From NCBI GenBank assembly GCA_963693315.1, contig OY856187.1, positions 424,010,429 through 424,074,428 on the forward strand: a DNA stretch of 64,000 nucleotides. The letters are read 5' to 3'. Below the pieces are notes generated by a model. It was not told where the DNA came from. It did not search any database and worked only from the letters and a program-made list of their open reading frames with translations. This DNA is from Diogma glabrata. Lineage: Eukaryota; Arthropoda; Insecta; Diptera; Cylindrotomidae. Below are positions 18,506 through 31,505 of the stretch, in pieces (within the stretch, counting starts at the first letter, position 1; each line of letters starts with the position of its first letter). The position numbers and the translations under genes are program-made.

Positions 18506-21235
18506 AAATATTGCGACGCTGATGCATAGGCTGACTTCACCACAGCTCTGGAAACATAGTGTTCTGGATATATAATGAGCTAATATCCATAAAATACTTT
18601 AATTAAAAGCTAACCAATATTATGGACTTCGTAGTTCTAATAATAAAAATATTAAAGCAGGCAGTAGTATCCCAACAAACATAAATTCTGTTGTACGAGA
18701 ATAAGTAAACAAAAATTTTATCGGAAGTGACAAAGCGGAAGTTAGGATGCAGAACTGTTGTAAACCGTACTAAATATGTATGTACCAAATTTCATCCAAC
18801 TCGATTATCAGGTACAGAAGTTATTGAGCTTCCAAAATAACAGGTGCTTGGAGGACCCCCTACCACTTTGTTCACTATCGCTAAAAAAACTAATCACTTC
18901 CTTGCCATACATATTTGCATCTTTTTGCAAAGTGTAATCAAAATTACTTAACGAACGAATTTTGTATGCTTCCAACAAACATTGAAACAATAAACAGGTG
19001 TTCGGGAGGACCCCACCACTTATCCCAATATTGTTCAAAAACTAGTCAATTTTTTGTCAATAAAGTCTTTACCTTTTTTCAAAGTGCCATTAAAATTGAT
19101 TAATGAATGAAATCTGTATGCTCCCAACAAACTTTAAAAACCAAGTGTGAAAAGTCAGCAGTTGTATGGTAGATCCCCCGCCACTTTGATCAATGTGTCC
19201 CAAAAGATGATAATTATCTTCTTACACTAATTGAAACCTTTCCATAAGTTTTATCATAATCACTTCATTATTGTGTGCATAAAGATACTGAAAAAACTGC
19301 CAACAATTAAAAAAAATTTTTTTTACCGGAAGTAAAAAACCGGAAGTTGGGATGCAGAATTTTTGTAAATCATACTAAATGCTAATGTACATAGTTTCAT
19401 CCAATTCGATTATCAGGTACAGATGTTATTGAGCTTTAAAAAAAAAGGTGTATGGGACACCCCCACCACTTTGTTCACTATCGCTCAAAAACTAATCGGT
19501 TCTTTGTCATACATGTTTGCATTTTTTTCCAAAGGGTTATTAAAATTGGTTCACGAACGAATGCTGTGTGCTCCCAACAAACATTGAAAAAAGTGTGACA
19601 CAGTAAACAGGTGTTCGGGAGACCCCGTGTCATTTAAGTTTCCATATTTTTCCAAAGTGTCATTAGAATTGATTAATGAATGAAGTCTGTATGCTCCCAA
19701 CAAACTTTAAAAACAAAGTGTGAAAAGTCAGCAGTTGTATGGTAGACCCCCGCCACTTTGATCAATGTGTCCCAAAAGATGATAATTATCTTCTTACACT
19801 AATTGGAACCTTATTTCATAAGTTTCATCATAATCACTTCATTATTGTAGGCTGTAGTGTGCATAAAGACACTGAAAAAACTTCAAAAAAGTACAAAAAA
19901 ATTTTTTTACCGGAAGTAAAAAACCGGAAGCTGGGATGCAGAACTATTGTAAACCGTACTACATACTCATGTACCAAGTTTCATCCAATTCGCTTATCAG
20001 GTACAGAAGTTATAGAGCTTTCAAAAAAACAGGTGCTCCAGGGACCCCCCACCACTTTGTTCACTATCGCTCAAAAACTAATCAGTTCTTTGTCATACAT
20101 GTTTGCATTTTTTTCCAAAGTGTCATCAAAATTCGTTCACGAACGAATGCTGTGTGCTCCCAACAAACATTGAAAAAAGTGTGACACATTAAACAGGTGT
20201 TCGGGAGGACCCCCACCACTTATTCCAATATTATCCAAAAACTAATCAGTTCTTTGTTACTTAAGTCTCCATCTTTTCCCACAGTGTCATTAAAATAAAT
20301 TAATGAATGAAGTCTGTATGCTCCCAACAAACTTAAAAAACAAAGTGTGAAAAGTCAGCATTTGTATGGTAGACCCCCGCCACTTTGATCAATGTGTCCT
20401 AAAACATGATAATTATCTTTTCACACTAATTGGAACCCTATTCCATAAGTTTCATCCTAATCACTTCATTATTGTAGGCTGTAGTGTGCTTAAAGACACT
20501 GACAAAACTTCAAAAAAGTACAAAAAAATTTTTTTACCGGAAGTAAAAAACCGGAAGTTGGGATGCAGAACTATTGTAAACCGTACTACATACTCATTTA
20601 CCAAGTTTCATTGAATTCGCTTATCAGGTACAGAAGTTATAGAGCTTTCAAAAAAACAGGTGCTCCAAGGACCCCCCACCACTTTGTTCACAATCGCTCA
20701 AAAGCTAATCAGTTCTTTGTCATACATGTTTGCGTCTTTTTCCAAAGTGTCATCAAAATTCATTCACGAATGAATGATTTATGCTCCCATCAAACATAAA
20801 AACTTTGTGGAAAAAACACCTGTTGTATGGTGGACCCCCCAACCCTTTATCCAATGTGCTCCAAAAGCTGATAAAATCTTTCTCATGTTATTTAAAAGCT
20901 TTTCGCAACGTTTCATGAAAATCGATCGGTAATTGTAGGCTACAGAAGGGATAAACACCTGAAAAAAAAACTTTTTAACCGGACAAACCGGAAGTTGGGA
21001 TGCAAAAATATTGGAAACAGTACTAAAACCTTATATACTAAGTTTCAATAAGATCATAGCTCGGGATCAGAAGTTATTCAAGATTTAAACTTAGAGGTGT
21101 TCGGGAGACCCCCCGCCATTTTGTCCAAATTTAAAATGAATCCAGATCTTCTATTTTTAAGTGAACCTGTATCATTTGCCAAAGTTTCATCAAGATCCTA
21201 TGCAGAAAACTCATCCAAAAGCTGAACGGATTTGA
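18506..21235 (+). repeat. Satellite-like repeat family B, about five monomers
   Basis: Starts at GCGACGCTGATGCATAGGCT and then repeats a ~600-bp monomer. The marker TTTTACCGGAAGTAAAAAAC or variants falls at 18716, 19321, 19905, 20532 and 20972. Each monomer also holds ATCCAATTCGATTATCAGGT, CCACTTTGTTCACTATCGCT and TGCTCCCAACAAAC. The last monomer is degenerate and runs directly into a minus-oriented family A copy. Open frames such as 19739-20173 exist because monomers are conserved at the DNA level. An inverted copy lies at 34300-36110. Confidence 0.8.
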
Positions 21236-22434
21236 AAATTTTTTTTTCTATAAATAGGTTTACTCAATGGGAAGAGGCGAAGGGACGATGTGTTTGATAG
21301 TACTGGAAGTGTGTCAAAAAAATCGTCAAGTGTGTCTAAACAAGGAAATTTGCATATTTTTTGCTTAAAAAACGTTCATTTTAAGTGATTACGAGTAGGA
21401 ATATTGAATTTGGAGAAATTTTGATGGTCGAGATTGGTATATGAGACCAAAATCTAGATTTTTGTTATAAGTTTGTCAAAAAAATATTGTCAAGTGTGTC
21501 AAAAGAAAGATTTTTATTTATTTTTTTACCCAATTTTTTGGAAAAATAAAATTTATTGTTTGTATGACATGAAATTTTATTATTATTATTGAGGATAATA
21601 AGTTAGTCAAAAAAATAATGTTACGTGTGTCAAAAAAATGATATAATTTATTTTTTTAGATAACTTTTTGGAAAAATAATTTTTGAAATATGTTTGGAAT
21701 TTTGGAAAATTTTAAATTTTTGATTTTATTATAATTTTTATAATTATGGAAAAAGTTTCAATTTTGGATATTGTTATAATTTTTGGAATATTTTTAGAAT
21801 TTAGAAAAAGTTTAAATTTTTGATTTTATTCTAATTTTTGGAATATTTTTAGAATTTTGAAAAAAATATAGAATTTTTGAACTTTATACATATTTTTAGA
21901 ATTTTGAAAAAAGTTTCAATATTTGATTTTGTAAGAATTTTTGGAATATTTTTGGAAAAATTAAAATTTTTGATTTTATTATAATTTTTATAATTTTGGA
22001 AAAAGTTACAATTTTTGATTTTGTTATAATTTTTGCAATATTTTTAGAATTTTTGAAAAAAGTTTTAATCTGTGATTTTTAGAATTTTGTTTGAAAAAAG
22101 TTTGATTTTTTTATTTTACAAAACACTAAATGGAGAGGTTTTTGAGTAGTTTGCTGATTGTATAATCTTTTCACTAAATTGTGTTAATATATGATATCTG
22201 TTATAATTTTCCAACAACGTATAGATGTTTCGTGTTAGTTTTGTTTTTGTAATACATATCTAAACAGAGTTAAACAATACATGTACTTTAACAAAAAGTT
22301 ATGTTTGACATACATCGCTGCCCAAAACTAAAAACCATGTCCTCATAAACGTTTTTTGCCGAAAACTATATCAAAATCCTTAACCCAGACCGAAGTCTTG
22401 ATATATCAAAGCTGTGAGATTTCAGCCCCTCCAT
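21236..22434 (-). mobile_element. Helitron-like family A, copy A1 (3' truncated)
   Basis: Minus-strand copy: its 5' end (GGAGGGGCTGAAATCTCACA type) lies at 22434 and it carries the CAGACCGAAGTCTT block near 22387-22400. The interior has TGTGTCAAAA-type tandem units and many ATTTTTGGAATATTTTTAGA repeats. It lacks the terminal hairpin and fuses to family B at 21236. Confidence 0.75.
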
Positions 22435-23858
22435 ATTTTATATTTTGTTTCTGGAGACAAAACAATTTGATGTCAATGTGACAGGGAACGTCCAGTTGGC
22501 ACAAAAAAGACTGTATACTGACTGAATATTTTCTATTTGTGTAGCCCTCAAACATATGCATTTATAATGGTAAAAATTTGTTCAACACGATAAATAAGCT
22601 TTGGTATTAAAAAAGAATTGAAAGTTAAAAAGCAATAAATATGGAATGTTTATGGATAGTAAAGGTTGAAACTTTACTCTGGCGTCAGATTACAATCGAA
22701 TGGTTTATGCAGCATAGGACATCTAAAAAAAATATCTAGATGCTTCGAATAGCGATTGAAGTTAAATCTTACGATGTAGTTCTTTATTCAGTATAAAATG
22801 TTGCTGAGAAAACTTCTGTAGTTGGGGAAATTTAATAGGGTACTGTTGAAACAAGTAAAGCTTTATTGTCAATGTTCGATGAAAAAAACAATAATTTCAA
22901 TTCATAACGTAGAGTCTAGGCGTTAAATGCTTTTAACCGTTTCTAAAGTAATACATGTTCACTGAAAAATAATTAAAAAAATTTTTCCAATTTGAAAATT
23001 AATCACTACGTTTGTTTTTGGGTTGATCGTTGAAGGAACTCAGTGCTTAAATTGTTTGTTTTAAGTACAAAAAGCTTCCGTTTTAATGTTCGCATTATAA
23101 CCAACTTCCCCAATTTATCCATACAGTTATTTTTGATATGCTCTTTGTTGTCTGATGAGATCTTCGAAAAATATGCGCAAATTTTCCAAGTCTTTTTGAA
23201 TAAAGTATAGAAAATTTTCCATCTACCACCACCATCCACGTACAAGGTCTTACAATTTATTTTTTATTAATTTTTCTTATCAATGTCAAATTTAATTATT
23301 GCATATATATATAAAAAATGGGAAAAAGTTTGCTCTAATGTAGTAATAAATTTTCTTTTAGATGGAAAAATTTGTTAAAACTTTAATACAGGAATTAATT
23401 TTTTCATTTTAGAGTTGTTCATTAAGAATTTTGTTATTAGGAAAATTTGATTCGTGGAAATACGGAAAACGAAAACTGAAGAGAGGAGTTACTCCTTGCT
23501 CTTCCCAGTCGGAATAATAAATAAACCCAAAATATATTTTAGGGATTTAGCGATTATTTTGAATATATATTTTGTTTCATATGAACGGCACATAATTAAT
23601 GTCGTTGTCGTAATAAAAATTGTCATATAAAAAGAATGTATAAAAATAATACTGTAGATGAAGAAAAACGTGTTCTAGTGCGAGTTGTGAAAACTTGACC
23701 ACTTTTGATTTTCGGGAAACTGAAAACATATATAAGTAGTATGGACTTTAAATTTTTTTTATAAAAATCGAGAAAAAGTTTGTACTTTTATATAGGCAGT
23801 GATATAGGCAGTTCGGTTGTTAAAATAATAAATAAGGAACAGCTTAAAGAGTTTACAA
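22435..23858. other. AT-rich sequence, nothing firm
   Basis: No convincing coding region. A 79-codon minus ORF (23006-23245) has no recognisable motif. The last ~200 bp could be the 5' part of the LINE fragment that follows. Confidence 0.45.
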
Positions 23859-24395
23859 ATGAAACCAATTAACGACGTAATTTCTCCTCTTAGTCCCAAC
23901 TCCTTCACACAAATTATTGATGATATACATAAAGTTACTTTCACTGATTCAAAATTCTTAAAAATACTACATTTAAATGCCCGTAGCATTAAAAATAAAA
24001 TTGAAGACTTGGCATACATAATAAAATCTGTAAAACAACACATCAACGTAATATCAATAACAGAGCATTGGTTAAGTGAAGCTAATTTAAATACATTTCA
24101 TTTTGAAAATTATCAAACTATTTGTTCTTGTCGCCCTAGTAAAGATAGTGGAGGTTCACTTTATTAGTAGGAAACACCATTCCATATGAAATAATAACAC
24201 GGTATAGTACAAATGAAAACAGTTTTACTAGTATAAAATTAAAAATGTCATCAAATGAAAACTGGATAATTACAAGCATCTATAGATCACCAAATCACTC
24301 ATTACAACAAATAAACATTTTCATCGATGAGCTAAACGCAAACTTAAATGAAATTAACACCAACACTCTACTGGTGATATGAATATTAATGTAAA
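23859..24395 (+). pseudogene. LINE (non-LTR retrotransposon) endonuclease fragment, frameshifted
   Basis: Residues such as LHLNARSIKNKIEDL, ITEHWLSE and, after a frame change near 24160, SIYRSPNHSLQQINIF and GDMNIN are signature blocks of the APE-type endonuclease of Jockey/CR1-like LINEs. This domain nicks target DNA. Only about the first 180 codons remain, with a base loss near GGSLY at 24160 and an in-frame break near the GDMNIN block. No reverse transcriptase follows. It is a dead remnant, and the subfamily is not resolved. Confidence 0.8.
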
Positions 24396-24673
24396 AGAAT
24401 TAATGTTAATGTGGAGATGTGCTCATGCTGTTTTTTTCCTAATTTAAATATGTTTCTCCTCTATTAAAAACATAAATTAATTAAAAAAATAATTTAATTA
24501 ATTAATTAAAAAATAAAATTTAAAAAAATAAAAAAAAAAAAAAAATTATAAATTAGACAAAAATTAAACAAAAAATATAATGAATTAACATAACAAAATT
24601 AAAATCGAATTTATGAAAAAACATAGATAGCCTTATATGAGTGTAAACTCGAAGGCATATTTCAATAAATAAA
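24396..24673. other. Low-complexity A/T sequence
   Basis: Runs of TTAATTAATTAA and poly-A (about 24475-24560) make up most of it. Confidence 0.6.
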
Positions 24674-25676
24674 ATATGGAGGGGCTGAAATCTCCCAGCT
24701 CTGAGATATCAAGACTTCGGTCTGGGTTAAGGATTTCGATATAGTTTTCGGCAAAGAACTTTTATCAGGACATGGTATTTAGTTTTGGACAGCGATGTAT
24801 ATCAAACATAACTCTATGTTAAAGTACAAGTATTTTTTTATCTCTGCTTAGAAATTTATTACAAAACTAACACGAAACATCAATACGATGGCGGAAAATT
24901 ATAACAGATCATAAATTAACATAATTTAGTGAAAAGATGATATACTCAGCAAACTACTCAAAAACCTCTCCATTTAGCGTTTCGAGAAAATATTACAAAA
25001 TCACAAATTCATATTTCTTTCAAAATTCCAAAAATATTGTAAAAATTAAATAAAATCACACTTTTTTCAAAATTCCAAAACTATTCCCAAAATTAGAATA
25101 AAATCAAATATTTAAACTTTTTCTAAATTCCAATAATATTCCAAAAATTCTTAAAAATTCTAACTTTTCCAAAATTTTAAAAATATTGCAAAAATTATTA
25201 CAAAATCAAAAATCGAAACTTTTTTCAAAATTCCAAAAATTATAATAAAGTCAAAAATTTAAAATTTTTCAAAATACTAAACATATTCCAAAAATTCTTA
25301 CAAAATCAAAAATTAAAACTTTTTCCAAAATTCTAAAAATATTGCAAAAATTATTACAAAATCAAAAATACAAACTTTTTTAAAAATTCCAAAATTATTT
25401 CAAAAACTATAACAAATTCAAAAATTTCCATGTTCAATTTCATTTTCAATTACATTTACGTCATAAAAACAGCTACATTTTTTTTCCAAAACACTTGCCA
25501 TTTTTTGCCATAATTCTCTATAATAATAATAAAATTTCATGTCATACAAATTATTAATTTTATTTATTTCCAAAAAGTTGGGTAAAAAAGTAAATAAAAA
25601 TCTTTCTTTTGACACACTTGACAACATATTTTTGACAAACTTATAATGCTATAATTCTCAATAATAATAATAAAAA
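24674..25676 (+). mobile_element. Family A, copy A2 (3' truncated)
   Basis: Starts with the family head (TATGGAGGGGCTGAAATC) and runs through ATTCCAAAAATATT-type repeats and one ~140-bp TTGACACACTTGACAACA unit. It is cut off exactly where a second head (A3) begins. Confidence 0.8.
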
Positions 25677-26110
25677 TATGGAGGGGCTGAAATCTCACAG
25701 CTCTGAGATATCAAGACTTCGGTCTGGGTAAAGGATTTTGATATAGTTTTCGGCAAAAAACTTTTATGAGGACATGGTTTTTAGTTTTGGGCAGCGATGT
25801 ATATCAAACATAACTCTTTGTTAAAGTACAAGTACTTTTTATCTCTGTTTAAAAATTTATTACAAAACTAACACGAAACATCAATACGTTGCCGGAAAAT
25901 TATAATCAAAATTCCAAAAATATTGTTAAATTAAATAAAATCAAACTTTTTCAAAATTCCAAAAATTAGAATAAAATCAAATATTTAAATTTTTTCTAAA
26001 TTCCAATAATATTTCAAAAATTCTTAAAAATTCAAACTTTTTCCAAAATTCTAAAAATATTGCAAAAATTATTACAAAATCAAATATTGAAAATTTTTTC
26101 CAAGTTTTAC
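25677..26110 (+). mobile_element. Family A, copy A3 (3' truncated)
   Basis: A second head directly abuts A2 in the same orientation. It carries the ACTTCGGTCTG block and a short part of the ATTCCAAAAATATT region before decaying into unique sequence. Confidence 0.75.
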
Positions 26111-27459
26111 ATTTTATAAAATGTTACATGTTACAATTTACATTTTATAAAATGACTGGTTTCTTCAACCTTTTATGACATAATATGACTTTCATAATTA
26201 TGAATTATTGCATTTTTATCTATTTTCATCTAAAATTATGTACGAAAGATTTTTTTTCGTGAATGTAATGAAAACAAACTCAAAAAACAAACGGGCACTT
26301 TGAATAAATAATTTTAGTAATTTAAAAAAAATATTATGTTTTTTAATAGTTTTTGTTGGCTATGTTTCATGTTGGTATACTTTAAATTCCTTTATTTATT
26401 ATATTAAGAAATTATGGAATATTAATATTATTTTTTATATGTAAGTCAATTATTTAAATTTTTTGAATTCTGATTTTTTCATTTTAATTGTATCGTTAAA
26501 AAAATGAACGCATAATTTACAAATGCAATCACACACATAAATTTTCATTTTACAGCTTAAAAATACGACCGCTATCTACATTTGTCGTAATAACGTTACC
26601 ATTTGTCTAGGAAAGATTCATAACGTATTAGAAGAACGTAGTAGTAGAAATCACGCATAAAATATTTTTGTATTTATGCCCGAAAGTTCTATGCACATTT
26701 TATAGGCATGTTTACTGGATGTAAAAATGTAAAATCCAACCAAATCAACTAAATTTAAAAATATACGCGTGCACCATATACATTATGTTTGTCGGATTTA
26801 TTCAGCCAGCGTGTTTATAATACCAAACGGCGACGAGGATTAACTTTAATTGGAGTAGGGAATGCAATTTTCAGATTGTTGTGTTATGTTATGATCTCTT
26901 ACTCTTATTGATACTCTATCATTTATGTTAAGAATTAATACACGACAATTCTACGAGTATCAGTTCAAGTTGTTTTTCTACTTCGTCAGTGCATATGTGC
27001 TATAATGTGTATTTTTTTTTTTTTTTTTTTTTTTTTTAATAAAATGTGATGTGTAGTAGGCATTACAATATGTGTCACAACAACACATAAAAACCTTTTA
27101 AGACCAAGGTCCCACAACAACATACGTTCTGTCAATGGACGCAAATCTGTTTTTTTTTGTTTTTTTTTAATTTTTTTTTGTTCAATAATGGATAACTAAA
27201 CCATAAATCCTATCACATATAAAATATGACATAGGCCAATATTTCGTGATAGGATAGAGAAAATAAAAATAAAATAAGAGATAAAAAGCAAATTTGTTAT
27301 AAAAATTTGCAGGAACAAAACTAAAATTGGTTTGCCAATAGTCCAGCTAATGGCATAATTCTTGATTATAGGACGCAGTATATTTTTTAATGATTAAAGC
27401 TCAGATATATAGTTATATGAAAGCTCGTTTCATCGAGCAAGCTACAGTGTTCCAGCATC
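26111..27459. other. AT-rich intergenic or intronic sequence with a 26-bp poly-T
   Basis: No coding signal. The T run at 27012-27037 could be the poly-A tail of a minus-strand retroposed copy, but no body or target duplication was recognised. Confidence 0.4.
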
Positions 27460-27690
27460 AAGGAATATTCATTAGCTACGACTGAGAGTGCTACCGTTGA
27501 CTAAATACAGTTCATCCGCCAGCACCCCTAAGTTATCACCTTGGCTAGTGATATCTCACTGCTATTGCCAGTGGTATGTGATATCTCACGTTAACTCATA
27601 TGCCAATAGCAGGGACTGGAGTACGCGGGGTTGTCACACCCGTCTTTATATTATCTGCATATTAAAAACTACAAGAATGGCAAACCTTAC
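27460..27690. other. Short GC-richer island, unrecognised
   Basis: About 45% GC in an AT-rich setting. It holds a direct repeat of GTGATATCTCAC (27547 and 27579 regions) and an inverted pair CTGCTATTGCCA / TGCCAATAGCAG. It has no ORF I trust (68 codons at 27488). It could be an exon, a SINE or part of another element. Confidence 0.3.
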
Positions 27691-30600
27691 TTAATATAGT
27701 AGTCCGTGATAATTTGTTCGAGATTTAACTTCATTTTTAGGTTAAAAGATTTAATTCTCTTTATAGAAGTGAATTTCGTACACAAACACCATGTTTGTTT
27801 TAAAATGGTAATTTTTGAATTCGTAACTATTATCAATGCTTTGCCACTGACATCTGATTCTATGAGACCGTAATTCATAGATCGTTTTTATCATTTACCA
27901 ATCCTATTGACTGACTATCGCAAAATTAGTGTTTTGATAATTGTTAAGTTTTCGCTTAAAACTAATCTGACTGAAAATTGTACCCGCGTCCTAAATCTTT
28001 AGAGAGTCGGTTATAACATAAACGTATTACAACTTAGAATGTCAAAATATAAAAAAGAATATATTTGAACAGCGCAGTTTGCACTGTGTGTTTCTTTTTT
28101 CCAAAAAAAAAAACAACATAACAAACAACAAGTATTTCGCCAAATTGTCTCTCAATCTTTCGATCACAGAAAATCTCAATTCTATTTCCAAACAGCACGG
28201 TGTTGCTTTCGATTTTGATTCTCTTCCATTCGCTTACTCTTTTTCTCATTTTCTAAACATAAACTAATCACACATTCAAACAAAAACGTAAAAAAGCTGC
28301 GAAAAAGCTCACAAACACAAACAAATATCAATCCAATTACTTTTCTCTTCTTGAAAAAAGTGAAATTTTTGCGTTTTTCCTTTTTTTGCTTTAATTTAGA
28401 TTTGCAGTTTTTCATATTTTTATCCAAATCTTAATTTCAGTCGCCGCCCTCAAATGCTGTCGAAAACATCTTAAATATTTTAAAATTCCAAAATAACCGA
28501 GTATTGTAGTTAGATTATATTAATATTTTATTTAATTTTAAAGTAGAATTAGTTTAGTTTTATATCTAAAAAGTATTATATTATATCTAAAAAGTAGAAA
28601 AAGTGAAATTCAGTTAATAATTTAGTTGAAAAATTTAAAACACAAAAAAAAATTAATTTGTACTTTTTTATTTAAAGTTTAAAAAAAGAAAAATCAGGAA
28701 AAACCACTTGTAGACTTATTTATTTTTCTCTGTTATGGTTTTATCCCGTTTTTCGTGTTAGATTTAGTGAAATTTAGATTTTTTGTTCATTCGTTTTTGT
28801 TTAATTTAACCCTAATTAAATTAGTGTTTTCTGAATGCATTTAAAGGTGTGATTTAAAGGTGCATTCATTTGATTAAAGTAATAGAAAATATTTTTAGAA
28901 AATTGCATTTCAGTTTTGTTTGAAAATAGATTTGGGTTTGAATTGTTCCATGATTTTTGCATGAAAATTAATTAAAATCAAATTTTGATTAAATAGAAAA
29001 ATTTTTTTTGTGTAGAAAAAATTAGAGAAAATTTTGTGTATAAGAATATACGGAAAAATTTATATTTGTAAGATGAATCGAGACATGCGTGGGTATAAAT
29101 GATTTCCAAAGAAAATAATTATACTTCTTCGAATTGTATTCAGTAGACACATAATATTCAATATGTAGTTGGCGAAAAAATCAAACATAATATTCTATGG
29201 ATGGAATATCGAAAGACATTATTTTTAAGGACATTCAAACAAGTTGTTTCTAGTTATTCTTGGGATAGTTTATTGCTATTTTCTTTTTATTTAGACTTTA
29301 GAGGATTGGTTTGTTTCTTTGTTTGAAAAAGTTAATAATTCACAAATTGACCTAGTTTATGGAATCTAGAAAATTATCCTTTTGTCAATGGATGTTTTTC
29401 TACAAAGTGACTATTCGAGTCTATATTGGGGTTGTAAAATATTATGTGAAATATGCATCTGTGGTTGATTGAAAATAAATATTATAAACTCTGCCATGCT
29501 GATATACACTTTAACTATTAAGTATTTGAATTATTTAAAATTCGTTTTAATAGTAATACAAAAATTAAATCAACAAAACTTTTTGAACATATGTATCTTC
29601 AGTCGCTATAAACATAATTGCCCGCGGTTGTTGGGATTTAACACACAGAACGAAAGTAGAATAAATCATAGTGTTTTGAGTAAACAAAAACGAGTGTTAA
29701 GTTTGATTAATTACAAACTTATTGTTTATATTTCTCTCAAAGGTCTGTTGTACTAGTACTACAAAAATAGTTAAGAAAACCAAAATGACTCATGGGGTAG
29801 GTGTATTTAAAAATAGGGTATTTTTAATTTCAAAATCCCAATCGCCGCTTCAACTTGTAAATCAAGTTTCATTCGAATTTTGTATTTACAGTTCGATATC
29901 GATAGATTCGACTATATGTTTTGAACTTTTTGTTAGCTTTAAAAAAATGAAGGACCGCGTTGTGTAAAGCGATTTGATTAATTTTGTTTTTCTTGATTAT
30001 GGACGGTTGTTATAGTGATTGAATTTCGTTTTTTTATATTTTATTTCTGTTTGGTCTCCTGTTATATATTTTAGCTACTTCAGGGAATTATGTTAACCTT
30101 TGTAGGATTTTAATTGTTTTATTTTTTTTTTGTTTGGTTTCAGTTTTTTCTACTACAAAAACGATTTGACAATTTGTAACTTAATAAAATATCACTTTTG
30201 AAAATGTTGGTTGAAATTTTTGCTTGGTATAGAAGAGGTTCGACAAGGTAAAGAAAATAAAATCAATTGACAAAATCGTATAACAGAGCATACTCGGTTG
30301 TACCAATGGATTTTGGGTTGTAATTTTTTATAAAACTATAATTCAAAATCAAAAACTCTGAGTTTTCTTTACGAATAGCAAAGTCATTCCATTTCATCTT
30401 TACTTTTAATCACGCTTTAGAATATGTATATACCGTCAATATCTATAGCCAATACAAACTGTATATTAAACAAAATAAATTGGAGAGTTAAATCATTTAC
30501 AGTTTAAGTACTTAAGAACAAGGCTAGATCAGACTACATTATAATAAGTGATTCAAAAGCCAGCATCGCATAAGGAGTTTAACTACTTGCTCATCCGTTT

Positions 30601-31460
30601 TCTTTTGTAGTCAATAACAAAAATATTATGTATCAATCGCTCCATTGGCTTAACATGGACATAAAGTCACGTATCATAACTTGTCAATTTTCATCTTATT
30701 TTTTAACGTCATGTTTTTGATCTAATAACAAAAACCGATGGAGAGCACAAGTACTTCTACTTATACTACTGGGAAAGCATGAAACCTAAACACGCTTAAA
30801 AGTTAGACTCCCAAAAATAATTAGAACGGTACAAGCAGATTGAAATAATTTCTAGCTGACATTGACATACTCTCAAATTCAAGTGAAGTGAAATACTTCA
30901 TATGCAAATATTTAAGTTTAGTTCACTGTACTATTCTGTACTTTCACTGTACTTTCACTAAACTATTTTTACTTTCATAAATATTTCTATCAATATGGTA
31001 TGAAATATTCAATTAATATTTTAGCCGTGCTTTGTTTGTTGCTCAATCATACCAATTGCAGATTATATGTGCGTTCGATTTGACTGAAATAACTGAAAAA
31101 ACAAAAACAATTTCATTCAATTTTTCAGTTGTTTCAGTTTTTTCAGTGCAAATCGAATACGGCTAATGTAGTCGTTACAATCAAGGATGTGATAAAAAAT
31201 TACAATCTGCTTCCAACAAAGAATAATTATTTACAAAAAAAAAAACAAAATTAAGTGCAATTTTCTACGAATTAATCAAATAATAAAATTAGTCCCCAGG
31301 TTTTCGTTATTTACTGTATTTTTAATCAATTTGCTTTAGGGTTAGCTTAATCAAATAAGAAAAAAAAATTTAAATAAAAGAAATCAAAGAGTTCGTAGAA
31401 AAAATAAAAAAAGTGAGTTCTAAAAAATATTTAATAAAGGCATTTTTGAACTTTACTACC
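27691..31460. other. AT-rich sequence, nothing firm
   Basis: Several frames of 60-95 codons occur on both strands, but they overlap each other, are rich in Phe/Leu/Lys from AT bias and carry no motif. No repeat family of this window was recognised. Confidence 0.45.
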
Positions 31461-31499
31461 ATGAAGACATCTTCATTTTCATTGCGTGTTATGAGAAGG
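31461..31499 (+). CDS. Candidate first coding exon (13 codons) with splice donor
   Basis: An ATG in good context (TACCATGA) opens 13 codons (MKTSSFSLRVMRR) ending AGG, followed by a perfect donor GTAAGT at 31500-31505. It is too short to identify and such matches occur by chance. No partner exon can be assigned, although 62513-62731 is on the same strand. Confidence 0.2.
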
Positions 31500-31505
31500 G
31501 TAAGT

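Noticed and set aside
19739..20614. Two similar ORFs (144 and 82 codons) as a duplicated protein gene
   Set aside because: They lie in the same phase of tandem monomers; similarity is explained by DNA repetition, the frames are broken in other monomers, and no motif is present.
27012..27037. Poly-T as the tail of a SINE or processed pseudogene
   Set aside because: No recognisable body, internal promoter or target duplication around it.
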